Below, in pieces: positions 8,915-17,321 of a stretch of DNA of 18,375 nt. Position numbers and translations under genes: made by a program. The notes under the pieces were generated by a model. The model was not told the origin of the DNA. It did no database searches and saw nothing but the letters and a program-made list of their open reading frames with translations. The DNA lies in contig JANBTH010000249.1 of the NCBI GenBank assembly GCA_027578815.1, positions 1 through 18,375 on the forward strand, read 5' to 3'. Numbering within the stretch: position 1 is the first letter of the stretch; each line of letters opens with the position of its first letter. This DNA comes from Coemansia sp. RSA 1804 (Eukaryota > Kickxellomycota > Kickxellomycetes > Kickxellales > Kickxellaceae).

Positions 8915-9210
8915 GTCAAATAAATGCTAAAAGTGCAAGGAAAAGTTAAAGTACTAATAATTCAGCGATGTGCTCTATAAAGCTAAAGAACAAAAGAACC
9001 AGTCTTGTCAGCGCGCTAGACTTGGACTATTAAGTAGACGAGAGAGTCCGTCGAAGCTATTTTAGGATTGTGTACAAAGAAGATACGGGGGGTTCTGGAT
9101 GCAGAAGACCACGGTTGTTACGTCAATGTTTCTGGTTGAATACAAAAGTAAAATCACAGAGAAGAATAGAGGTATAAACATTCAGCTATGAGAAAACCAA
9201 AGAGAGCGGA

Positions 9211-9230
9211 GAAGAGAAGAGAAGAGAAGA
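9211..9230. repeat. GAAGA pentanucleotide tandem repeat (x4)
   Basis: Four exact GAAGA units lie inside a longer purine-only stretch, upstream of the BAR-SH3 gene. Confidence 0.8.
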
Positions 9231-10110
9231 AGAAAGATGACGTGCGTCATAATATTTGTATAGTTAAGCATCCCGACAGTAGAACAAAAAGGCGGAGATG
9301 TATTTTTGTCATCCAACATTTGCAGATATCCCAATATCCAACTCTCCTACCCCTCTTTGGTCTTTATAGTCTTTGTAGCGGGCAAAGATTTCTTGCTCAA
9401 TGAGCATTGTACAACGCCCGACTTTTTTTGTGAAAACAATAGACAGAGCCACCTTCCAATCCTTGATCCGTGTTCTTTGTAGAACAGCCAGAGTGCACAT
9501 GCGCTATAGCGCCAGGGATTTCGCTGGGCATTGCACTGAGCCAGGCTTTCGTGTGTGTGTGTGCTTTTGCAGACGTGGAGAGAGTGAGGACGAGAAAAAA
9601 CCCGGCGAAACACTAGACTACGTGTAATTATTTTTCCTAAAAAGAACCACCAACGAACAGACTGTGAAAACAGAGCGACCTGCCTTTGTCTCGTTGTTAG
9701 CAGCTGTGGCTTGTTGCATGTAGCAATAAAGCCAAAAACTAGATAAATACGCAAGTCCGGGTCAGCATAGACCAAGCGGGGTGTTGTAGTCTCACTCTCT
9801 GCTCGGTTCGGCCGCTGTATTTCCGTTCAGCATATGAAGGAGGACAGACCGGCTGACCTTTTTGATTTCTGTCTTTCTACGTGTGCAATGAAACAATGAC
9901 GGAATGCAGAAAGCGCTAAAAGGAGAGCCAGCCTGTTGAAGCCTCAACGGACATCCCGCCATTTGCTTCCTCACCAGCATTCTGTTCTACAATGGCTGAG
10001 GTTTCCACGAATCGTCTCAATAAACGAGAAAACAATATACGCATAAGCTAAATAAGAAGGAAAAGGGAGAGCTAATGTAGCTACAGAATGGAAGGAAAGA
10101 AATATAAGAA

Positions 10111-10138
10111 TATAAGATATAAGATATAAGATATGAGA
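10111..10138. repeat. 7-bp TATAAGA tandem repeat (x4, last unit varied)
   Basis: Three exact TATAAGA units and one TATGAGA end 15 bp before the SIT4 stop codon. On the minus strand this is the immediate 3' UTR of the phosphatase, so it may act in 3'-end formation. That role is inference. Confidence 0.8.
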
Positions 10139-10153
10139 ACATTTGCTCAAGCG

Positions 10154-11113
10154 CTATAGGAAATACTGGCCGCCAATACCGCCGCCTCCACCACCACCCA
10201 TGCCACCGGGTATCCGCGGCGGCACAATTCGCTCCTTATCGGGAACAGCCTGGAAGATCTGGAACGAATCATCAGTCACCTCCAGGTCCTCCTCGATCTT
10301 CAGGATGCTTGCGACATTGCCGCAGCGGTAGCAGTAGTTGGGAGCACTCCACACGGTGACCAGATTGCGCTCGGGAAACATGAACTTGTATCCTTCCTGC
10401 ACAAGCTGATGGGCGCGCGCAAGCAGCGTCAGACCGTTGACGTGGTTGAACTCGTCTGTGACCCGCGCGCCAAACAGCCAGCCGGCGCCTCGTGGGCTGA
10501 CGGCCCAGCTGTCGATATCCTCGGGGTCGGACCACATGAGGTCGCAGAACGGGCCCTCGTGCGGGATCTCCTGGCATCTCTGGATAGTCCGCATCTGGTC
10601 CAGCGTCCGTAAATCGGGCGACAACCCGCCATGCACACACAGGATCCGTCCGTCCACGATGGCTGCCAAGGTCAGGTAGTCAAACACCTGGCAGCAGTAC
10701 TTCCACACATTGGCATTGCCGTACTTCATGTGGCACTCGTCGTAGAACCCATACACCTGCGTGATCTGTCTGCTCTCGTGGTTCCCGCGCAACAGTGTTA
10801 TCTTGTCCGGCCACCGTGCCTTCAGACACATCAGCAGCGTAAACGTTTCCAGACTGTAGTATCCGCGGTCCACAAAGTCGCCCATGAATATGTAGTTTGT
10901 CTCTGGCGGCTCTCCGCCAACCCGGAGGAGCTTCATCACGTCGTAGAACTGTCCGTGGATGTCTCCGCATACTGTGACTGGCGAGGACACTGGCTGCACA
11001 TTTGACTCCTCCATCAAAAGCTCCTTTACCTGCTCGCACAGTTTCTTTACATCCGCCTCTGACAGGCAATCGCACTTGCGAACTATCTCCAGCCATTCCT
11101 CGGGTCCTGCCAT
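10154..11113 (-). CDS. SIT4: SIT4/PP6-type serine/threonine phosphatase catalytic subunit
   Basis: Single-exon gene of 319 aa, slightly longer than typical PP6/Sit4 (about 305-311). All metal-site motifs are intact: GDIHG (D51, H53), GDFVDRG (D79, D82), RGNHE (N111, H112), H161 in CVHGGLSP, and H235 in RAHQLV. The class is PP6/Sit4 rather than PP2A, PP4 or PPG1 because of EESNVQPVSSPVTVCGDIHG, GYYSLETFTLLMCLK, KYCCQVFDYLTLAAIVDG and SPRGAGWLFGARV, all close to yeast Sit4 and human PPP6C. The C-terminus keeps the YFL end (317-319) expected in this group, whose last Leu is carboxymethylated in PP2A relatives. A glycine run (303-316) precedes it and is unusual. Sit4/PP6 acts with SAPS-type regulatory subunits in G1/S progression, TOR-dependent nutrient signalling and ER-Golgi traffic. 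The ATG choice (MAGPEEWLEIVRKC) aligns with the Sit4 start. Confidence 0.95.
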   Translation of the reverse strand: MAGPEEWLEIVRKCDCLSEADVKKLCEQVKELLMEESNVQPVSSPVTVCGDIHGQFYDVMKLLRVGGEPPETNYIFMGDFVDRGYYSLETFTLLMCLKARWPDKITLLRGNHESRQITQVYGFYDECHMKYGNANVWKYCCQVFDYLTLAAIVDGRILCVHGGLSPDLRTLDQMRTIQRCQEIPHEGPFCDLMWSDPEDIDSWAVSPRGAGWLFGARVTDEFNHVNGLTLLARAHQLVQEGYKFMFPERNLVTVWSAPNYCYRCGNVASILKIEEDLEVTDDSFQIFQAVPDKERIVPPRIPGGMGGGGGGGIGGQYFL

Positions 11114-12079
11114 TCTGTCTTTTTATCCTTTTTGTTTTCTTGTGGGTTTTACAGCCAAGGTTGGGAGCGGATGAGCGAAAGGTACTAATTTATAATGCTG
11201 TATGCCTAGTTATAAGAAAAAACATACATAAAAAGGTGTTGTTTAAGCAAATGAGCGAGAGATAGAAAAAAGTAATAATAACAACAGAAAATCAATCAGA
11301 AAAAAAGCTTTGTCAGATTGGTCTGACCATGCAAAAAAGTGCTTTCTTTTTCGTCTTCCTTGAGGCACACAAAAGATCCTCATGATTGGTGAGCTTGTAT
11401 TTTTTGTCTTTTGTTTCATGCAGACCAACGGTCTCGCTCGGTTTTGCTATCCCAATAATTCCAATGATCCAAAAAAACACTCTCCCCAAAGCTCATTTTC
11501 AGAACATCTTGTTGGTACTTTAAGAACCGAATTGCAGAAGAAAAACACATTGTTCACTGAATATACAACAGAACCATGAGAACCTGCTAACTGTTTTTGT
11601 TAGGAAAAGGGAAATAGAATAAAAGAGGGAGGACAACGACGAACAAGAGTAATAAAAAAATCAAAATAAATGGCAGCAGCTAAACAAGCAGCCGCCAAAA
11701 ATAAAATAACTGTTAAAAAGAGAAGAGAAGAGCCGGAAAAAGAGGGGGAGAGGATGCGAGAAGAAGGGAATAACAGTGCACAACCTCAATCAGCCAGCTC
11801 CTCCCAAGATCCATATAGCAGAGGATTAAAGAAGACAAGAGAGGATGAAACGACGCCGGCCTCGTCTCCTTTAGTTAGTTAGTTTGTTTTATCTTGGGCA
11901 CCATGCTGACAAGGAGAGAGAGAGAGAGAGAAAGGGTGGGGGATTGAAACATGGGTGGTGGTGTATAAGAGCGAATTAATAGGTGGATTCGTCCATATGC
12001 ATATTAAAGCCGATAAAAGAGCCAAGGAAGAAGGAAAGCAAGAGTGGAGCGGAAGGGGAAGAGTGCAGTGGAAAAGATC
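11114..12079. other. 966-bp spacer: SIT4 promoter and CLA4 3' end
   Basis: AT-rich and purine-rich sequence between two minus-strand genes, with no credible gene. The SIT4 leader is A-rich on the sense strand. A small plus-strand frame at 11670-11882 starts in a reasonable context but encodes only Ala/Lys/Glu/Ser-rich low-complexity sequence. A (GA)9 microsatellite is listed separately. Confidence 0.5.
11914..11931. repeat. (GA)9 microsatellite
   Basis: Nine GA dinucleotides lie in the presumed 3' UTR or downstream region of the CLA4-like gene. Confidence 0.85.
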
Positions 12080-14964
12080 CTACTTGGCTCCGGGGCCCAG
12101 CAGCGGAGTAAGCACACTTAGCGACTGCGCCTTCCTCACAAGGAACTCCTGCGTCAAAAGCTCCTTCATGGTAGCTCTGCTCTGGACATCGACGCACAGA
12201 CACTCGGCAAGGAAGCCCTTGAGCTCGCGACTCAGCGTCTCGGGATGCTTGAGTGCCGGTGTGCCGTTGGTAGCAATCAGATACAGCGCCTTGAGCGGCT
12301 CTTCATCCAGATATGGCGGCTCGCTCTCGATCATCTCTATGACCATAATGCCCAGCGACCACACATCGACCTTGGGGCCGTACGGCTTTTGCTTGACAAC
12401 CTCGGGCGCCATCCAGTAGGGCGTGCCAACCATGGTGGCGCGCTTGCTGCGCTGCTCCGAAAGCTTGGCGCAGAACCCAAAGTCGGTGATCTTGACCTGG
12501 CCGCCCTCGCCTAGAAGCACGTTATCCGACTTTATGTCGCGGTGGATGATGCCGCGCTGGTGCAGATGGCTGAGGCCCTGGCACACCTCGCGACACACTG
12601 TTGCAATCTGGGGCTCAGACATCTTGTTGTTGTCAATGATGTCGGTCAGTGCACCGCCCTCCATGTACTCCATCACCACCCACAGATCCGACGAGTTGAG
12701 CAGGAACGACTCAATGTAGTTGACAATGTTCTGGTGCTGCGACTCCTTCATAACCAGGATCTCGTTTACCAGCAGCTCCTTCCGTGGCTGCTTTGAAAGA
12801 TCCATCTGCTTGATCGCCACAAGCTCGCCGCTGCTTATCGACCGCGCCTTGTACACGTTGCCCGACGCGCCCTGTCCGATCTTCTTCACCTTGCTGTACA
12901 GCACCTTGGGATCGTCCCGCGACACAATCGTCCGCATCCGCGCCATGATTTGCGACTCGGAGAGTGTCGAAAGCCGCACGTCCTTCTTTGTCTTTGGCGG
13001 CCCCGGCTGCTCGGTTTTGCCGACGAGTGCGGCCAGCGCATCCTCCTTGGCTTTCGACTGCCGCTTCTCCATCTGCAGCCTGTTGGCACTGGGGCCGTTG
13101 TCTGGAGACCCCGACACATTCGGCGCTCCGCCGCCGCCGCCAAGCGTCGATCCTGAGAGCCCGCTGTCCTTGCCATTGCCGCTAATAGGAATCGCGGCCT
13201 TGTTCTGTCCCGCCATTTGCCCGACCGATCCCGACTGCCGGTTTTGCCCGGTGCCGTTGGCGCCGTACGGGATTGTGCTGGTGCTGCTTCTTGATATCGT
13301 CATTCCGCCCATGCCGTCCACCATCTGTTTTCGTAGCTGCGCCTCCTTGATAGCATCCGCCTTGGTTTTGGGGATGCTAAAGTTTGCGGGCAGCAAGGGC
13401 TTTGCAGGCGGGAGCGGCTTGTTGCTCCCTGTCGCAGGCCTTGAGTACGCGCTGTTCAGATTCCTGCCCGCCGTCCCTGCCGCTGCTGCTGCTGCTGCTG
13501 CTGCTCCTGCCGGGTTTCCAACAAGCCCCGCCATCTTATTTGCAGATGCATTGGCGGCAGCCTGGCCGTCCGCATTGGTCTTTGTGTAGAATTCCAGCAC
13601 ATCCAGCACTGCCTGCGGGTTCTGTGCGTAGTCCTGCTGCGTGATATTAGATGACTGCAGAAGCTTTGCCCATTTGTCTGGAAGTCCAATAAACATCCCG
13701 CTCACTGGATCAAAATCAACATGCACTTGGTGGTGGAAGTTGGATGGGGGCGATACTCCGCTGAGAATTGGACATTTTTCGTACACGCTGTCTATCCACG
13801 AATACAGGTCCTCGTCATTAACACATTGTATGTAGTATTCGCGCTCCCTTGTTCTGATCTCCAGACAATATGCCTTTAGATCGGATCTAATAACACTTTG
13901 CACCTCCTTTAGAAAGATGAGCCCGGTGGCCTGGACCGCTTTCTACAAACAGATCACACAATAAACAGCCAAAAATACGACTGATTATATGAATGGATTA
14001 GTAAATAAACAAACAAGGACGATGTGTGGCAATGGCTCGGTTTACATCATGCAAAACAATTCACGGGCCAGAAGAAGACAGAGAGGGAAAGGCCAGTTGG
14101 ATAGTAAATTGAGACAGTCTGAACCTTTTGGTGGATTCCTGTATTGCTCGCCCATTAAACTCGCCAGACATGACAAAGCCACAAGTGCCTTTTTTGGATA
14201 TGCAAACGCATTTCTCTAGTAGAGAAAAAGGCGCTTGCGTTCCTTTTTGGTCATTTCTGATACCAAAAAACCCAGGCATATTAAAAAGAGCTGTCTGCTA
14301 AAGAACCAAGGTCTTTTTCAAAGGGCTGGCTGATGTGAGAAAGAATGAAAAGAATGGGAGGGCTAAGGAAAATTATGCAGCCCAAGCAAACCCAGCTTTT
14401 AAAAAAAAAGCTTTGCCAGAATGCAAAAAGAAAAACGGTTCACAGCAGTAATAGCAAATATGCCGCTTGCCTGGGATGCAGTGGCCAAAAACCAGACCTC
14501 CTCCCTAGCTCCCCAAAAAGGGAACCAGAATAAATGAAAAAGAGCCACAGGTCATCTAATCTCGCATCCTGGTATGACATGTCAAACCTAGTGACGAGAG
14601 AGTCTGTTGCATGGCTATAACAGGAACTGCTTTGTTTTCACTGTCAGAAAACAAGACGGATTGGTGGTTGCCAGACACAGGAACGCGCCAGTGGTAAAAA
14701 AAGGATCCATACACGAGCCACAGTCTTTGCGGTCTAGCCAGAGGAACACAACACGAGTTCCACTGGGTGTTCTTCCCTCCCTGGCTGTGCATAAAGGTGA
14801 TACAGTGAAAAAAGTGAGTGAGAGAGAAGCAATTGCCGTATGCTTACCTCGTTCTTGTGGAAGGATAGCGTATTCTTTTTGAGGACGGCCCAACGCTTGT
14901 ACCACATCCATGATTCCTTCAATGTAATGTAGCCGCTCTTGTAAACAGTACCGGAGCTCTCCAT
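12080..14964 (-). CDS. CLA4: Cla4-type p21-activated protein kinase (PH-CRIB-STE20 kinase; 2 exons)
   Basis: Exons are 14848-14964 (39 codons) and 12080-13942 (621 codons with stop), giving 659 aa. The junction GAG|GTAAGC...TTTGTAG|AAAGCG splits the PH domain in phase 0 and rebuilds LSFHKNEKAVQATGLIFLKE. An in-frame TAG lies five codons before the ATG. Order: PH domain (about 8-100), CRIB/PBD (about 100-135, SPPSNFHHQVHV then FDPVSGMF), a low-complexity linker with an Ala run, and the kinase (about 388-642). The kinase has IGQGASG at 394-400, Lys417, catalytic HRD (D508), DFG (D526), activation-loop RATMVGTPYWMAPE (T542) and APE, so it should be active. Cla4-type PAKs bind Cdc42-GTP and phosphoinositides and act in septin assembly, polarity and cytokinesis. 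The CRIB motif has Asp where Gly follows HV. A splice acceptor-like TAG just before the start leaves a 5'-leader intron possible. Confidence 0.95.
13482..13505 (-). repeat. (GCT)8 triplet repeat encoding an alanine run in CLA4
   Basis: Eight GCT units on the plus strand read as alanine codons on the minus strand, in the linker between CRIB and kinase. Such in-frame triplets vary in length between strains; here the location is in a disordered linker. Confidence 0.9.
13943..14847 (-). other. 905-bp intron of the CLA4-like gene
   Basis: Donor GTAAGC and acceptor TTTGTAG flank a phase-0 intron splitting the PH domain. It is three or more times longer than any other intron here. Frames within it (for example plus 13989-14219 and minus 14061-14279) match nothing I recognise, and I found no C/D-box snoRNA pair. 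The length is unexplained. Confidence 0.85.
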
Positions 14965-15344
14965 TTCCACAATCGCCTAGCACTGGTGGCCCAAAGAGAA
15001 TGAGAGGGGGGTTTATCCGATCAGCTTGTGACGAGTGCAATCGCTAAGTGTAGAAAAGTACAAGAGCGAAATGAGTAAAAACGCGTAGTTGCTGACGGCG
15101 CTAGCTGAGCTGGGTAGGAGAAAAGGGGTACGAAAGATTAAACTTTATAGTAGACAAATTAAATGAATGGAGCAGATGAAGCGTCAAAAGGAAAAAGGGA
15201 AAAGCATAGTATAGAGGAACACAGCAGCAACAAAGTTTCTCACCTTGAATGAAAAAATAATAGGCAAACTGTCGCAGAAAATGCTCTCCCTCCTTCCCCA
15301 AATGAATGGGAAAAACGGAATGATGGGTGAGTCTTTTTCTTCTG

Positions 15345-15361
15345 CTTTCTTTCTTTCTTTC
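15345..15361. repeat. (CTTT)4 tetranucleotide repeat
   Basis: Four CTTT units plus one C, in the divergent spacer. Confidence 0.8.
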
Positions 15362-16007
15362 TTGGTGCTGCAGCGTTTGCTTTCTGGCCCGGATGGTAGA
15401 CGAAGCTTGAATGGGTGGGCTCCTTTCAATATGCGCACAGAAAGAAAGTTGTCCCTGAGGAGAAAGTTGTTGGATACGCCTGCTCACCGACGCAAAAAGA
15501 CACGGGAGCATGCTTTATAGACTTTCTTCTTCTTCCTCTCGCTTGGCTTGCGTCCGTCTGCCATCAATCGCCACCGCCTGCTTTGCTTTTCTGCAGGCCT
15601 TTGCGTGGCTGGCTTCCACGCGTCAGTCGCCTACTTACTCGATGCGAGTGTGGCTGGCAAGACCAGGTAGCCAGGGCTATGCCAGGCTAGTAGAAACTAA
15701 CCCACCTCTAGACGAGGCTAGCAAAACGCAAACCGTCCTTGTCACCAGAAACCGGGATGTGTGCGTTCATGCAGTTGAGTGCGTGTGGCGACGATCACGG
15801 ACGCTGCTGAATCCCTGGGACAGCCAAAGTCGGCCATAACCGGGATTTTCGCACTCTGTGGTTTTGGCTGGGCGCAACCGATGAACGGTCGCTTTGTTTA
15901 TTTTTTTCTCTCTCTTTCTTCTGGGCTGCATCATCACGCATTCAAAAGCCGGACCAAACCTTTATTCTTTCTTCTTCACAGACCACCAGCCAGGAAAAGG
16001 AACAAAG

Positions 16008-16255
16008 GTAAGACTGGAGCCCCGCCATGACAAGCCTTATTCTTCTCTTTTCTAGACTCTTAAAGTAGCTAACCGTAGCACACAACCTCGGACTGCATTC
16101 TGTTCTGTTCTGCTCTGCTTTGCTTTGTTTTGTTTTATTGTTTTGTCTGCACAAGCAGAGCAGAGTGAACATCTAGCACAAAAAGAAAGAGAGGGATCGT
16201 CGCCATACTTACCACTCTTCCGTTTTTTCTTTGTCTCTTTCTTCACTTGTCTTAG
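16008..16255 (+). other. putative 5'-leader intron of the CENP-S gene
   Basis: The donor ACAAAG|GTAAGA is at 16008. The acceptor CTTAG ends at 16255, after an almost pure pyrimidine tract (about 16216-16253), nine bases before the CENP-S ATG. Such a tract immediately ahead of a start codon strongly suggests a splice acceptor. The upstream exon may begin after the CACAG at about 15981. If the upstream frame were open to an ATG, the junction would read in frame into the protein (RNKVEEMNAD), so a short N-terminal extension is possible. Transcript evidence is lacking. Confidence 0.45.
16101..16135. repeat. degenerate TGYTY pentanucleotide repeat (x7)
   Basis: Seven 5-bp units drift from TGTTC through TGCTC and TGCTT to TGTTT, ahead of the CENP-S start and inside the putative leader intron. 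The stepwise drift looks like slippage followed by point change. Confidence 0.8.
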
Positions 16256-16263
16256 TAGAGGAA

Positions 16264-17119
16264 ATGAACGCAGACGCCAAAGACGCACATGCTGCCATAT
16301 GGTTTGCTGTGGCACGTCTGTGCTCGGAAGATGGTAGGTGCATTGTTGGGCAGGCCATGCAAAATAAAAATAAAACAACAACAGCGCTAATGCTAATTTT
16401 AATGTTAATGCGGAGTTGCGGGTGGTGATGTGTAGAGAAAGAGTCTGGCACAAGCTACTCAGCTGGATTTGTGGAAAGCCTGAGCCAGATCGTATATTCC
16501 CAAGCAGGTAAGCAGAGAAAGGAGGACACGTCATGCCACATAGAGCAGCTCTGGAGACATAAAGTAAATGGTGAAACCTGAAGCAATGTTATCTGAATAG
16601 AAGCTCATCATATACACCAGCCTTTTCCATCTTCCTGCTGTGTTTTGAGTGTAGAGACGATGGGTGCCGACCTCGAACACTTTGCAAGGCATGCGAAACG
16701 TGCGAAGATCTCAGTAGACGACGTTAAGGTAAGTAAGCAACCAGACAAGAAAAAAAGCTCTTCTTTCTCTTTCAGATAATTGGAGTGGTCTGGGAACCAT
16801 GCTTTTTAATAGTTCTGCAGATATATACCACATGTTTTGAGCTGCTGGTGTCGGGCTGAATGTTCTGTGCCAATTCTGTCTTTTATGTGCGTATTTTGTT
16901 GGTGTAGCTTTGCGCCCGCAGAAACAAGAGCCTGGTAAGTGTTTATCTTTATCTTTTCTTCTTTTTACCATTTTGCTCCGTTCCGGAATATTTCACGACC
17001 GGTCTAATAGCTGTACTCGATACATGGCAGCTTTGAAGAGCTATAAATCAATGTTTCTGATGTAGGCAGATCGCATTGCAGAAAAGGCTGAATCAATCAA
17101 GACGGCTGGTGCAAAGTAG
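16264..17119 (+). CDS. mhf1: CENP-S / MHF1 histone-fold protein (5 exons)
   Basis: Exons are 16264-16333, 16436-16507, 16655-16728, 16908-16934 and 17066-17119, totalling 297 nt or 98 aa. All introns are GT-AG (102, 147, 179 and 131 bp) with donors GTAGGT, GTAAGC, GTAAGT and GTAAGT, and acceptors all ending GTAG. The first and last introns hold CTAAT branch-like sites. The protein aligns end to end with CENP-S: AAIWFAVARLC (helix 1), YSAGFVESLSQIVYSQAE (helix 2), DLEHFARHAKRAKISVDDVK (long helix and loop), LCARRNKSLADRI (last helix). The stretch FARHAKR...DVKLxARR is the family's most recognisable feature. CENP-S pairs with CENP-X (MHF2) in a histone-like tetramer that works with FANCM/Mph1 at stalled forks and with the CENP-T-W complex at the kinetochore. 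Length matches fungal Mhf1 (about 80-100). The 27-nt fourth exon is unusually small. The start could be extended by upstream splicing. Confidence 0.92.
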
Positions 17120-17321
17120 AAGCCATTCAAGGATATCCAACGGCCAGCACGAGAAATGAAGCGAATCTGTCTGTATTATTCACGTATGCAGCGTGTACAA
17201 GTGAGGTATATATTTTTGGCAATAAAAGATACAACTATTGCAACAACAGAATGCTGCTGCAAGAGAAAAATAGAGGTTTTTTTGGCAGTCAGAGTTGAAA
17301 ATAAAATGCAAACCCACAGGA
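17120..17321. other. convergent 3' spacer between CENP-S and the H3K9 methyltransferase
   Basis: This 202-bp AT-rich spacer holds both 3' ends. An AATAAA at 17221-17226 on the plus strand, about 100 bp after the CENP-S stop, is a candidate polyadenylation signal. Nothing coding is seen. Confidence 0.55.

Larger units (their letters stand above)
8915..10153. other. 1.2-kb spacer upstream of BAR-SH3 and downstream of SIT4
   Basis: AT-rich sequence between two minus-strand genes. The frames present (for example 9347-9775 minus and 9188-9403 plus) lack any family motif, have mixed or low-complexity composition and are not flanked by convincing splice sites. I also see no tRNA-like B box. It presumably holds the BAR-SH3 promoter, the SIT4 3' UTR and several short simple repeats. 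An undetected small RNA gene or a gene made of many tiny exons cannot be excluded. Confidence 0.5.
14965..16263. other. 1.3-kb divergent spacer between CLA4 and CENP-S
   Basis: This must contain the promoters and leaders of the CLA4-like gene (minus) and the CENP-S gene (plus). No coding gene is recognised; frames such as 15510-15839 and 15101-15511 lack family motifs. Repeats include CTTT units and a TG-pyrimidine pentamer run. Several splice-like signals are present: plus-strand donor at 16008 and acceptor ending at 16255, and minus-strand donors at 16212 (GTAAGTATG) and near 15243 (GTGAG). These suggest spliced 5' leaders for one or both genes. Confidence 0.55.

Noticed and set aside
9209..9236. 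GA-rich and AT-rich simple repeats as mobile element remnants
   Set aside because: Short microsatellite-like runs with no terminal repeats, target-site duplications or transposase sequence.
9569..9578. Second GCAGACGTGG as a UPR element
   Set aside because: It lies in an unrelated spacer with no ER gene next to it, and mainly shows that such matches occur by chance.
8915..10153. Hidden multi-exon gene or tRNA in the 1.2-kb spacer
   Set aside because: No tRNA B box, no exon chain with family-like protein, and no motif in any frame was found by eye.
11670..11882. Possible 70-aa plus-strand gene
   Set aside because: It has a reasonable ATG context but is only Ala/Lys/Glu/Ser low-complexity sequence in an AT- and purine-rich spacer; nothing supports translation.
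12720..13589. 289-codon plus-strand open frame opposite the CLA4 exon
   Set aside because: It overlaps kinase and linker coding on the other strand and contains low-complexity Leu/Pro/Ala sequence that mirrors the linker.
13943..14847. Intron-encoded snoRNA in CLA4
   Set aside because: I looked for a TGATGA C box with a matching CTGA D box on the minus strand and found none; an H/ACA RNA cannot be excluded by eye.
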